A DNA stretch of 64,000 bases from Scylla paramamosain (lineage: Eukaryota; Arthropoda; Malacostraca; Decapoda; Portunidae). The DNA lies in contig NC_087156.1 of assembly GCF_035594125.1 (NCBI RefSeq), forward strand, positions 12,916,806 to 12,980,805, in the 5' to 3' direction. A program made the position numbers and the translations under genes. Shown here piece after piece: positions 1-11,163 of the stretch; positions within the stretch are counted from its first letter, which is position 1; the number at the start of each line of letters is the position of its first letter. The notes below the pieces were generated by a model. It made no database searches. It saw only the letters and a list, made by a program, of their open reading frames with translations, and was not told where the DNA came from.

Positions 1-966
1 GGTCACTGTTCTTCTCCTAAATCTATTAACAGTGGTGTTCCTCAGGGTTCTGTCCTGTCACCCACTCTCTTCTTATTATTCATTAATGATCTTCTAAATC
101 AAACTTCTTGTCCAATCCACTCCTATGCTGATGATACCACCCTGCACTTTTCCACGTCTTTTCATAGACGTCCAACCCTTCAGGAGGTAAACATATCACG
201 CAGGGAAGCCACAGAACGCCTGACTTCTGATCTTTCTAAAATTTCTGATTGGGGCAAGGCAAACTTGGTATTGTTCAATGCCTCAAAAACTCAATTCCTC
301 CATCTATCAACTCGACACAATCTTCCAGAAAACTATCCCCTCTTCTTCAATGACACTCAACTGTCCCCCTCTTCTACACTGAACATCCTCGGTCTGTCCT
401 TTACTTATAATCTGAACTGGAAACTTCACATCTCATCTCTAGCTAAAACAGCTTCTATGAAGTTAGGTGTTCTGAGACGTCTCCGCCAGTTTTTCTCACC
501 CCCCCAGCTGCTAACTCTGTACAAGGGCCTTATCCGTCCATGTATGGAGTATGCTTCACATGTCTGGGGGGGTTCCACTCATACTGCTCTTCTAGACAGG
601 GTGGAATCAAAAGCTTTTCGTCTCATCAACTCCTCTCCTCTAACTGACTGTCTTCAGCCCCTCTCTCACAGCCGCAATGTTGCATATCTAGCTGTCTTCT
701 ACCGCTATTTTCATGCTAACTGCTCTTCTGATCTTGCTAACTGCATGCCTCCCCTCCTTCCGCGGCCTCGCTGCACAATACTTTCTTCTTTCTCTCACCC
801 CTATTCTGTCCACCTCTCTAACGCAAGAGTTAACCAGTATTCTCAATCATTCATCCCTTTCTCTGGTAAACTCTGGAACTCCTTGCCTGCTTCTGTATTT
901 CCACCTTCCTATGACTTGAATTCCTTCAAGAGGGAGGTTTCAAGACACTTATCCACCAATTTTTGA
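1..966 (+). CDS. LINE-A reverse transcriptase, C-terminal part (partial)
   Basis: The frame is open from the first base to the TGA at 964-966, giving 321 visible residues; the true start is upstream of the window. [10 protein letters not shown] (residues 12-21, bases 34-63) is the conserved RT motif before the catalytic box. YADD at bases 124-135 is the catalytic aspartate pair of the RT palm. The remainder is the thumb/connection region, ending in a segment with LWNSLP and a basic FKREV motif, as is typical at the 3' end of Jockey/CR1/RTE-group ORF2 proteins. In the family this protein nicks target DNA and copies the element RNA into the genome. The endonuclease and N-terminal RT motifs are not in the window, so coding competence is unknown. 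An internal methionine at 265 is not a biological start. Confidence 0.9.
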   Translation, partial: GHCSSPKSINSGVPQGSVLSPTLFLLFINDLLNQTSCPIHSYADDTTLHFSTSFHRRPTLQEVNISRREATERLTSDLSKISDWGKANLVLFNASKTQFLHLSTRHNLPENYPLFFNDTQLSPSSTLNILGLSFTYNLNWKLHISSLAKTASMKLGVLRRLRQFFSPPQLLTLYKGLIRPCMEYASHVWGGSTHTALLDRVESKAFRLINSSPLTDCLQPLSHSRNVAYLAVFYRYFHANCSSDLANCMPPLLPRPRCTILSSFSHPYSVHLSNARVNQYSQSFIPFSGKLWNSLPASVFPPSYDLNSFKREVSRHLSTNF

Positions 967-1077
967 CCACTGCTTTGGCCCTTTTAAGGGACTGGCATTT
1001 CAGTGGGCATTTTTTTTATTAGATTTTTGTTGCCCTTGGCCAGTATCCTTCCTACATAAAAAAAAAAAAAAAAAAAA
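967..1077 (+). other. LINE-A 3' UTR and poly-A tail
   Basis: About 90 bases follow the RT stop. They include a pyrimidine-rich stretch around 1005-1050, followed by 20 consecutive A at 1058-1077. I see no AATAAA signal immediately before the tail. Satellite monomer 6 resumes directly at 1078. Confidence 0.85.
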
Positions 1078-4000
1078 GTGATTTTGTTTTGGATTCCCAT
1101 ATAGAGTGACTTCCATATTATTTATTGTTCTGGTGCCTAACATGCTGAAAAACACTCAAAAGACAGGTTTTTGGTAAAGTCGTTTAATTTCCCTATAGAG
1201 GTGGCTTTGCATGCAATTTAGGTTTTGGTACATAACTGTCCGAAAAAAAAGCTAAAATTAGCTTTTTTTTGATAATGTTCTTTTTTCCACATAATTTCCC
1301 TGAATTTTGCCAGAATTTTGGCATCTCGGTACCTATGAAGAAGAATAAGAAAAAAGGAATTTTTTTTCTCTCTATAAAAAGTGTTATTTATGGATTTTAG
1401 TTTTTTGGTGCTTAAGGAATTTTATAATATTCATAATACACGTTTCTCGTAATGTCCTTTCGTTTCCCAAACATAGGGTTCTTTCCATGTATTTAAGCGT
1501 TTTTATAGGTAACATGATCAAAAACACTCAAAATACATGTTTTTGGTAATGTTATTCTGTTTCTTCATAAAGGGTGTTTTGCATGCGTTTTAGTGTTTTG
1601 ATATGTTAGGAGCTCAAAAACACTTAAAGGCAAGTTCTTGGAAAAAGTTGGTTTTATTCCCATGTCATGTGATTGCCCTGCTTTTTAGTGCTTTATTGCC
1701 TAACACGCTCAAAAACACTAAAGTCGTTTAATTTCCTCATGTAGGTGGCTTTGCATGCACTTTAGGGTTTGGTACATAACAGTCCGAAAAAAAAGCTAAA
1801 ATTTTATTTTTTCATAATATTATTTTTTCACATAATTTCCCTGAAATATGCCAGAATTTTGGCATCTCGGTACCTATGAAGATAAATAAAAAAAATAAAA
1901 ATCCGTTTTAATTTATTTATTTATTTTCTCTATAAAGAGTGTTATTTGTGTGTTTTAACTCTTTTCGTACTCATGGAACTTAAAAACACTCATAATACAC
2001 GTTTCTCGTAATGTCCTTTCGTTTCCCAAACATAGGCTTCTTTTCATGTATTTAAGCGTTTTTATACGTAAGAGATCAAAAACACTGAAAATTCATGTTT
2101 TTCGTAATGTTATTTTGTTTCTCAATAAAGGGTGTTTTGCATGCATTTTAGCGTTTTAGTATGTAAGGAGCTGAAAAACACTTAAAGACAAGTTCTCCGT
2201 AAATGTTGGTTTTATTCCCATGTAATGTCATTGCCCTGCTTTTTTGTGCTTTATTGCCTAACACGCTCAAAAACACTCAATAGACACTTTTTTTTTTCTG
2301 GTAATGTCATTTATTTCCAACATAAAGCTAGTTTCTGATGTAATTTCGGGTTTTGGTAAATAAGAATGTGAAAAACACTCAAAATACACGCATTTGGTAA
2401 GGTTATTCTGTTTCTCAATTAAGAGTGTTATTCATGAATTTCAGCATTTTGGTATCTAAGAAAAATCTCCTTATACGAGTACACGAGTTTTTTTGCATTT
2501 TTTGCCTTATGGTTCTTGAAAACTATTAAAACATTCATTATACAATTTTCTTGTAATATCCTTTTGTTTCCCAATATAGACTGCTTTGCATTCATTTTTG
2601 CGTATTTTGTAGGTAACAAGCTCAAAAACTCTCAACTTTTTTGTAATGTTATTCTGTTTCTTCATATTGGTTGGTTTGCATCCGAAAAAGACTTCATATT
2701 GGTTGGTTTGCATCTGAAAAGACACGTTTTCATTTATATTGTTGAAATTGCCGAAAACACCCAAAGACACATTTCTTGTAAAGTCGTGTAATTTCCCCGT
2801 ATAGGTGGCTTTGCATGCACTTCCGGATTTCGTACATAACTCCGGAAAAAGCTAAATTTATTTTTTTTATGTTTTTTTTCACATAATTTCCCTAAATTTT
2901 CTCAGAATTTTGGAATCTCCGTACCTATGAAGATGATTAACAAAAAAAAGAAATCTATTTTTTTTAATTATTTTTTTTCTATATAAAGAGTGTTATTTGG
3001 GGGTTTTAGATTTTTGGTACTTAAGGAACTTAAAAATACTCATAATACACGATTTTCGTAATGTCCTTTCGTTTCACAAACATAGGGTTCTTTGCATGTA
3101 TTTAAATGATTTTATAGGTAATATGATCAAAAACACTCAAAATACATGTTTTTGGTAATGTTATTCTATTTCTCCATAAAGGTTGTTTTGCATGCGTTTA
3201 GCGTTTTAGTATGTAAGAAGTTAAAAAACACTTAAAGGCAAGTTCTTCGTAAAATTTGGTTTTATTCTAGTGTAATGTGATTGTTCTGCTTTTTAGTGTT
3301 TTGTTGCATATAACGCTCAAAAACACTCAAAAGACACTTTTCTGGTAATGTCATTTTTTCCCACATAAAGCTAGTTTTGCATGTAATTTGGGATTTTCGT
3401 AACTAAGAATGTGAAAAACACTCAAAATACACACATTTGGTAAGGTACTTCTGTTTTTCAATTAAAAGTGTTATTCCTAAGTTTCAGCATTTTGGTATCT
3501 AAGAAATCTAAGTTTTTGGTAATGTTATTCTCTTTCTCCATAAAGTGTGTTTTGAATGAGTTTTACCGTTTTGGAATATAAGGAGCTCAAAACACTTAAA
3601 GGCAAGTTCTTGGTAAAAATTGATTTTATTTCCATGTAAAGTGATTCCCCTGCTTTTTAGTGCATTATTGCCTATCACGGTCAAAAACACTCAAAAGACA
3701 CCTTTCTGGTAATGTCATTTTTTTCCCACATAAAGCTGGTTTCACATGCAATTTCGGATTTTGGTAACTAAGAATGTGAAAAGCACTCAAAATACACGCA
3801 TTTAGTAAAGTTGTTCTGTTTCTCAATTAAAAGTGTTATTCATGAGTTTCAGCATTTTGGTATCTAGGAAATTTCTCCATATACACGAGTTTTTGCGTTT
3901 TTTGGCTTTTGGTTCTTTTGAACTATAAAATATTCATTATACACTTTTCTCGCAATGTCCCTTTGTTTCCCAATATAGAGTGCTTTGTATCAATTTTCGC

Positions 4001-7000
4001 GTTTTTTTATAGGTAACAAGCTCAAAAACACTCAAAATATACCTTTTTAGTAATGTTTTTCTACTTCTTGATATTGGTTGGATTACATCTGTTTTAGCGT
4101 TTTTCTACGTAAAACACTGAGACGACACGTTTTCAGTAATTTTGTTTTGGTTTGCCATATAGAGTGAGTTCTTCATTATTTATCGTTTTGGTGCCTAACA
4201 TGCTGAAAAACACTCAAAACACAGATTTCTGGTAAGGTCGCTTTATTTCCTCATATAGGAGGCTTTGCATGCACTTTAGTGTTTGGTACATAACAGTCCG
4301 AAAAAAAAAGCTAATATCAACCTTTTGATATAAATTTCTTATCATATAATTGCTCTAATTTTTCCCAGAATTTTGGCATCTCGAAACCTATGAAGGTGAA
4401 TAACAAAAAAAAAAAAAAAAAATCCTTTTTTTTTATTTTTTTTTTTATTTTTTACTTATTTCTAAATAACGAGTGTTATTTGTGGGTTTTAGCTTTTTGG
4501 TAGTTAAGGAACTTAAAAACACTCATAATACACGTTTCTCGTAATGTCCTTACGATTCACAAACATGAGGTTCTTTGCATGTATTTAAGCGTTTTTATAG
4601 ATAACATTATCAAAAACACTCAAAATACATGTTTTTGGTAATGTTATTCTGTTACTCCATAAAGTTTGTTTTCCATGCGTTTTAGCGGTTTGGTATGTAT
4701 GGAGCTCAAAAACACATATTGGCAAATTCTTGGTAAAAGTTGGATTTATTCCCATGTAATGTGATTGCCCTGCTTTTTAGTAGTTTATTGCCTAACACGC
4801 TCAAAAATAATTAAAAGACACTTCTGATAATGTCAATTTTTTCCCTCATAAAGCTAGTTTCTTATGCTATTTTGGGTATTGCTAGCTAGGAATACGAAAA
4901 ACATTCAAAATACAGGCATTTCCTAACGTTGTTCTGTTTCTCAATTAAGATTGTTATTCATGAGTTTCAGCATTTTGGTATCTAAGAAACTTCTTTATAT
5001 ACACGAGTTTTTTGTGTTTTTCTACGTAAAACTATGAGAAGATACATTTTCAGTAATTTCGTTTTGAATTCCCATATAGAGTGAGTTCCTTATTATTTAT
5101 CGTTTTGGTGCCTAACATGCTGAAAAACACTCAAAAGACAGATTTCTGGTAAGGTCGTTTAATTTCCTCATATTTGTGCTCTCTGTACCTATTAAGAAGA
5201 ATGACAAAAAAAAAATCATATTTATTTATTTACTTTTTTTTTCCCCTATAAAGAGGTTTTAGCTTTTTGGTACTTATGGAACTTAAAAACACTCATAAAA
5301 CACGTTTCTCGTAATGTCGTTTCGTTTCCCTGACATAGGGTTTTTTGCATGTATTTAAGTGTTTTTATAGGTAACATGATCAAAAACACTCAAAATACAT
5401 GTTTTTGGTAATGTTAATCTGTTTCTCCATAAAGGGTGTTTTGCATGCGTTTTAGCAGTTTGATAAAATAAGGAGCTCAAAAACACTTAAAGGCAAGTTC
5501 TTGGTAAAAAATGGTTTTATTCCCATGTAATGTGATTGCCCTAATTTTCTAGTGCTTTATTGCCTAACACGCTCAAAAACACTCAAAAGACACTTTTCTG
5601 GTAATTTCATTTTTTTGCCACATAATGCTAGTTTTGCATGCAATTTGGGGTTTTGGTAACTAAAAATGTTAAAAACAGTCAAAATACACGCATATCGTAA
5701 GGTTGTTCTGTATTCTTAATTAAGAGTGTTATTCCTGATTTTCAGCATTTTGGTATCTAAGAAATTTATTCATATACACGAGTTTTTGCTTTTTTTGCCT
5801 TTCGGTTCTTGTGAAACTATAAAACACTCGTTATACAAGTTTCTCGTAATGTCCTTTTGCATCTCAATATAGAGTGCTTTCTATCCATTTTCGCGTTTTT
5901 TGTAGATAAGAAGCTCAAAAACACTGAAAATATACCTTTTTTGGTAATGTTATTCTACTTCTTCATATTCGTTGCTTTGCATCCGTTTTAGTGTTTTTCT
6001 ACGTAAAACATTGAAAAGACAATTTTTCAGTAATTTTTTTGATGGGTTCACATATTGAATGACTTCCATATTATATATATTATTTTGGCGCCTAACATGC
6101 TGAAAAACACTCAAAAGACAGGTTTCTGATAAAGTCGTTTAATTTCCCCATATAGATGGCTTTGCATGCACTTTACGGTTTGGTACATAATAGTCCGAAA
6201 AAAAAACTAAAATTAAATTTTTTTCATAATTTTCTTTTTTACATAATTTTCCTGAATTTTGCCAGAATTTTGGCATCTTGGTACCTATGAAGATGAATAA
6301 CCAAAGAAAATTAAAAATTCCTATCTTTTTATTTATTTGTTTTTTTCTATAAACAGTGTTATTTATGGGTTTTAGCTAAATAGTACTTAAAGAACTTAAA
6401 AACACTCGTAATACATGTTTCTCGAAATGTCCTTTAATTTCCCAAACATAAGTTTCTTTGCATGTATTTAAGCGTTTTTATAGGTAACAAGATCAAAAAA
6501 CACTCAAAATACATTGGTAATGTTATTCTGTTTCTCCATAAAGTGTGTTTTGCATTCGTTTTAGCGTTTTGGTATATAAGGAGCTCAAAAACACTTAAAG
6601 GCAAGTTCTTAGTAAAAGTTAGTTTTATTCCCATGTAATGTGATTGCCCTGGTTTTTAGTGCTTTATTGCCTATCATGCTAAAAAAAAAAAAAAAAAACA
6701 CTTAAAAGATACTTTTCTGGTAATGTCGTTTTTTTCCCACATAAAGCTACTTTCACATAAAATTTGGGGATTTGGTAACTAAAAATGTGAAAAACACTTA
6801 AAATACACGCATTTGGTAAGGTTGTTCTGTTTCTCAATTTAGAGTGTTATTCAGGAGTTTCAGCATTTTGGTATCTAAGAAACTTCTCCATATATATGAG
6901 TTTTTGCGTTTTTTGGCTTGTGATTCTTGAGAATCTATAAAACACTCATTATACACGTTTCTCGTAATGCCCTTTTCTTAACCAATAGAGAGAGCTTTCC

Positions 7001-8726
7001 ATCCATTTTCGCGTTTTTTATTTGTAAGTAAAAAGCTAAAAAAACACTCAAATTATACCTTTTTTTTAAACTTATTCTATTTCATTATATTGGTTGGTTT
7101 GCATCCGTTTTAGCGTTTTTCTACGTAAAACACGAAAAAGACACGTTTAAATAATTATGTTTTGGATTCCAACATAGAATGACTTCAATATTATTTATTG
7201 TTTTGGTGACTAACATGCTCAAAACACTAGAAACACAGGTTTCTCGTAAAGTCGTTTAATTTCTCCATATAATTGGCTTTGCATGCACTTCATGGTTTGG
7301 TACATTAGAGTCCGAAAAAAAGCTAAAATTAACATTTTTGATGATGTTCTTTTTACACATAATTTCCCTGAATTTTGCCAGAATTTTGGCATCTCAGTAC
7401 CTATCAAGAAGAATAACAAAAAAAAAAAAATCCTATTTATTAATTATTTCTTTTTTTTTTTTTCTCTATGAAGAGGTTTTAGCTTTTTGGTACTTATGGA
7501 ACTTAAAAACACGCATAATACACGTTTCTCGTAATATCCTTTCGTTTCCCAGACATAAGGTTCTTTGTATGCATTTGAGCGTTTTTAGAGGTAACATGAT
7601 CAAAAACACTCAAAATACATGTTTTTGGTAATGTTAATCTGTTTCTCCATAAAAGGTGTTTTGCATGTTTTAGCGTTTTGGAGTTAAAAAAACACTTAAA
7701 GGCAAGTTCTTGGTAAAAGATGGTTTTATTCCCATGTAATGTGATTGCCCTCCTTTTTAATGCATTATCGCCTAACTCTCTCAAAAACCCTCAAAAGACA
7801 CTTTTCTGGTAATATCATTTTTTTTTCCCACATCAAGCTTGTTTCGCGTGCAATTTGGGCTTCTTGTAACTAAGAATGTAAAAAAACACTCAAAATACAC
7901 GGATTTAGTAATGTTATTCTGTTTCTTAATTAAGAGTATTATTCAGGAGTTTCAGCATTTTGGTATCTAAGAAACTTCTCCATATACACTAGTTTTTGCG
8001 TTATTTGCTTTGTGGTTCTTGTGAAACTATAAAATACTCATTATACATGTTTCTCGTAATGTCTTTTTGTTTCCCAATATAGAGTGCTTTGCATCTATTT
8101 TCGCGTTTTTTTTTTGTTAGTTACAAGCTCAAAAATACTTAAAATATACCTTTTTGGTAATGTTATTCTATTTCTTCATATTGGTCTGTTTGCATCCGTT
8201 TTAGCGTTTTTTACGTAAAACACTGAAAAAAAACACTTTTTCAGTAATTTTGTTTTGGATTCCCATATAGAGTGACTTCCATATTATTTATCGTTTTGGT
8301 GCCTAACATGCTGAAAAACACTCAAAAGACAGTTTTCTTGTAAAGTCGTTTAATTTCCTCATATAGAAGGCTTTCCATGCACTTTAGGGTTTGGTACATA
8401 ACAGTCCGATAAAAACGATAAAAAATGCTAAAATTAACTTTTGCCGTAATGTTCTTTTATCCACATAATTTTCCTGAATTTTAACAGAATTTTGGCATAT
8501 CGGTACCTATGAAGATAAATAACAAGAAAAAAAAATATTATTTTCTTTTATTTCATTTATTAATTTTTTATTTTTATTTTTTTTGTTTCTTCAAAAAGAG
8601 TGTTATTTGTAGGTTTTAGCTTTTTGGCATTTAAATAACTTAAAAACACTTATAAGTCACGTTTCTCGTAATGTCCTTTTGTTTCCCAAACATAGGATTC
8701 TTTGCATGTATTTAAACGTTTTTATT
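1078..8726 (+). repeat. HOR satellite block, + orientation (block 1)
   Basis: Tandem satellite with no genes. HOR landmarks (GGTACC or variant in monomer 8) lie at 1328, 1869, 2920, about 4382, 5184, 6280, 7396 and 8502, giving spacings of 541, 1051, 1462, 802, 1096, 1116 and 1106. The 541 spacing marks a half-unit deletion where monomer 2 is fused to monomer 7 near 1718. The 1462 spacing hides a fusion near 3509. The 802 spacing at 5184 is a shortened unit that is also present in the duplicate block at 43541. Most units have an A-run followed by a T-rich run inside monomer 8 (for example 5204-5245 and 7420-7465). Short frames here, such as those around 2516-2791 or 7338-7631, are satellite reading frames rather than genes. 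The block is homologous in the same orientation to 38370-47075. Confidence 0.9.
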
Positions 8727-8759
8727 AATGTAACGCTGTAAATGTAGTAATGTAATGTG
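8727..8759. other. Orientation-flip spacer (+ to −), copy 1
   Basis: Left of this point monomer 10 is read on the + strand and is cut off after its TTTTTAT. Right of it monomer 3 is read on the − strand (AATAACACTCTTAATTGAG). About 33 bases with TGTAA/TAATG repeats, matching neither monomer, lie between. The same spacer occurs at 47076-47109. Confidence 0.8.
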
Positions 8760-11163
8760 AATAACACTCTTAATTGAGAAACAGAACAGCCTTACCAAAT
8801 GGGTGTATTTTGAATCTTTTTAACATTCTTACTTACCAAAACCCCAAATTGCATGCGAAACTAGCTTTATGTGTGAAAAAAAATATTACCAGAGAAGTGT
8901 CTTGAGTTTTTTTTAGCGTGTTAGGCTAAAAAGCAGGGCAATCACATTACATGGGAATAAAACCAACTTTTGCCAATAACTTGTCTTTACGTGTTTTTAA
9001 GCTCCTTACATACGAAAACGCTAAAACGCATACAAAACAAGTATTTTAAGTCTTTTCTAAGACTGTTACGTAAAAAAACGCCTATATGAATCGGAAATAT
9101 CCTATATGGGAAAAATTAAAAGACATTACGAGAAACGTGTATTATGAGTGTTTTTGATTTTCTTAGTATCAAAAGGGTAAAACGCATGAAAAACACTCTA
9201 TATGGAGAAACAGAACAATACTGCCCCCAAAAAAAAAAAACGTGCATTTTCAGTGTTATGACATTGTTAGTTACCAAAAAGCCAAAATTCATGCAAAGAC
9301 CCATATATAGATATATGAAACGACTTTAAAAACGTATGAAAATACCATATATAGAGAAACAGAATACACTAACCAAAAACGTGTTTTTTTTTATTATTAT
9401 TTTTTTTTAGCTTATTATGTACAAAATCGCCTGTCATCAAACAAATCACCCTGCATATGGAAATAAAAAGGACATTACGAGAAACGTTTGTTGTGTGTTT
9501 TTTTTTTATTACTTTCTTTAGAACCAAATCAGTACTTCAATAGTGCTCTGAAGAAAAAGAAGAAACTTACCAAAAACGGGTATTGTTTTTTACATTGATA
9601 ATTACCAAAACGCGTCTTTAGAGTGTTTTTTTTAGATTCTTACGAACTAAAATGTCAAAATACATGCAAACACCCTGTTAGGTACCAAAGCACCAAAAAC
9701 AGCCTATATGAGGAAACGAAAGGACATGACAAAAAACGTGTATTATGAATTTTTTCTTTATTTTTTTTAGCTTCTCAGGTACCAAAACGCAAAAATGGAG
9801 AAAGAAAAAACATTACCAAAATCACGTAATTTGAATGTTTTTCACATTGTCAGGTAGCAAAACACCATAATGCTTGCTCGCTATACGAGAAAATTAAACA
9901 ACAATATAAAAAATGTGTTTTTATGTGTTTGTCAGCGTGTTAGGCACGAAAACGCTAAATAGCATGGAAAGGACCTTACATAGAAATGGAAAATAATAAG
10001 CATGTCTTTTAAGTGTTTTAAACTTTTTACGTTCCAAAACGCTAAAACACGTGCAACAAAGACGAATAATCTTACCAAACAGAAAAAAAACCTTACTAAA
10101 TATGTGTATTTTGAGTCTTTTTGAGTCTGTTACGTACATCATCTTAAAAATACATGTAAAGCACCCTGTATGAGGAAACGATAGGACATTACGAGGAACG
10201 TGCATTATCAGAGTTTTGAGTCTCTTAGGTACCAAACACTAAACCGCTTGAATGAAAATTAAATATATTCTATATCTCTTAATAGAGAAACAGAACATCA
10301 CCAAAAACGTGCTTTTGAGTATTTTTGCTTTTCCTTTTTATGTACCAAAACGTCAAAATACATACAAAGCATCCTATATGGGGAAATGGAAAGACGTTTG
10401 GGGAAACAAGTTTTATTTGTGTTTTTGAGCTTCCTAAGTAAGCTTCCTAAGTACCAAAACGCTAAAAAGGATGAATAGCACCCTATATAGAGAAAAAGAA
10501 CAACATTACCTAAAATATTTATTTTGACCGTTTTTCACATTATGTAGCAAAACTCATAATGCATGCAGATCCCTATATGAAGAAGCAAAACGATATTACA
10601 GGAAACGTGTCTTTTGAGTGTTTACTTGAGTGTTAGGAATCAAAATGCTAAAAAGCATTGAAAGCGCCCTATTTGGCAATATACTTTACGGAGAAACAAA
10701 TTAACATTACCAAAAACTTGTATTTTGATTGTTTTTGTGTTTGTTAAGTATAAAAGTGCCAAATTACACGCAAACCATCCTACATGGAGAAAAGAAAGGA
10801 CATTACGAGAAAAGTGTATTATGAGAGATTTTGAGCTTTTTAGGTACCCAGACTCAAAATCACATCAACTTTATATGGAAAAATAACTCTACCGAAAACT
10901 TTTACTTAAACTTTTTTTTTTATATTGTTAAGTACCAAAAGACAAAATGCATTGGAAGCCCCCTTTATCGGGAAACGAAACGACATTATCATCAACGTGT
11001 CTTTTGAGTGTTTTTTCAACGTGTTAGACACCAAAACGCTGAAAAGCATGGAAAGCGTTCCATAAAGGAATACAAAATAACATTACTAAAAACCTGTTTT
11101 AATGGTTCTTATGTACAGAAACGCTAAAAATTAAGCAAAACACTCTTTATAGAGAAGCGAAAT
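8760..11163 (-). repeat. Diverged satellite zone without regular HOR order, copy 1
   Basis: After one or two recognisable monomers (3, 2, 1; about 8760-9010), the sequence still shows satellite hallmarks in reverse orientation (ACCAAAACGCTAAAA, CATTACGAGAAACGTG, GAGTGTTTT) at about 80-100 bp spacing. The monomers no longer fit the ten HOR types, and no monomer-8 GGTACC landmark appears between 8502 and 13539. Compared with copy 2 (47110-49755) it has lost 151 bp at 9612 and about 79 bp at 10683. No gene is visible; frames around 9144-9329 and 9921-10235 are satellite-derived. Such diverged monomeric flanks are typical of older satellite at HOR edges; that reading is inference. Confidence 0.75.

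Larger units (their letters stand above)
1..1077 (+). mobile_element. LINE-A: 3' part of a non-LTR retrotransposon with poly-A tail
   Basis: The element enters from the left edge, so its 5' part lies outside the window. It consists of an open reverse-transcriptase frame (1-966), a short 3' UTR (967-1057) and a run of 20 A (1058-1077). Sequence after the poly-A is satellite that starts in the middle of monomer type 6 (compare 35742-35780), so the element inserted into the satellite array. A poly-A end fits Jockey-, I- or RTE-like LINEs; I cannot assign the clade. The frame is uninterrupted across 321 codons, which suggests a fairly recent insertion compared with LINE-B. The target-site duplication cannot be assessed because the 5' junction is not in the window. 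Base composition is visibly less AT-rich than the satellite. Confidence 0.9.

Noticed and set aside
713..919. 68-codon frame inside LINE-A
   Set aside because: Out-of-frame shadow of the 321-codon RT frame.
8760..11163. CRISPR-like array, because of ~90-bp regularly spaced repeats
   Set aside because: The repeats are contiguous, diverged monomers without unique spacers, in a eukaryotic context with LINEs and no cas genes.
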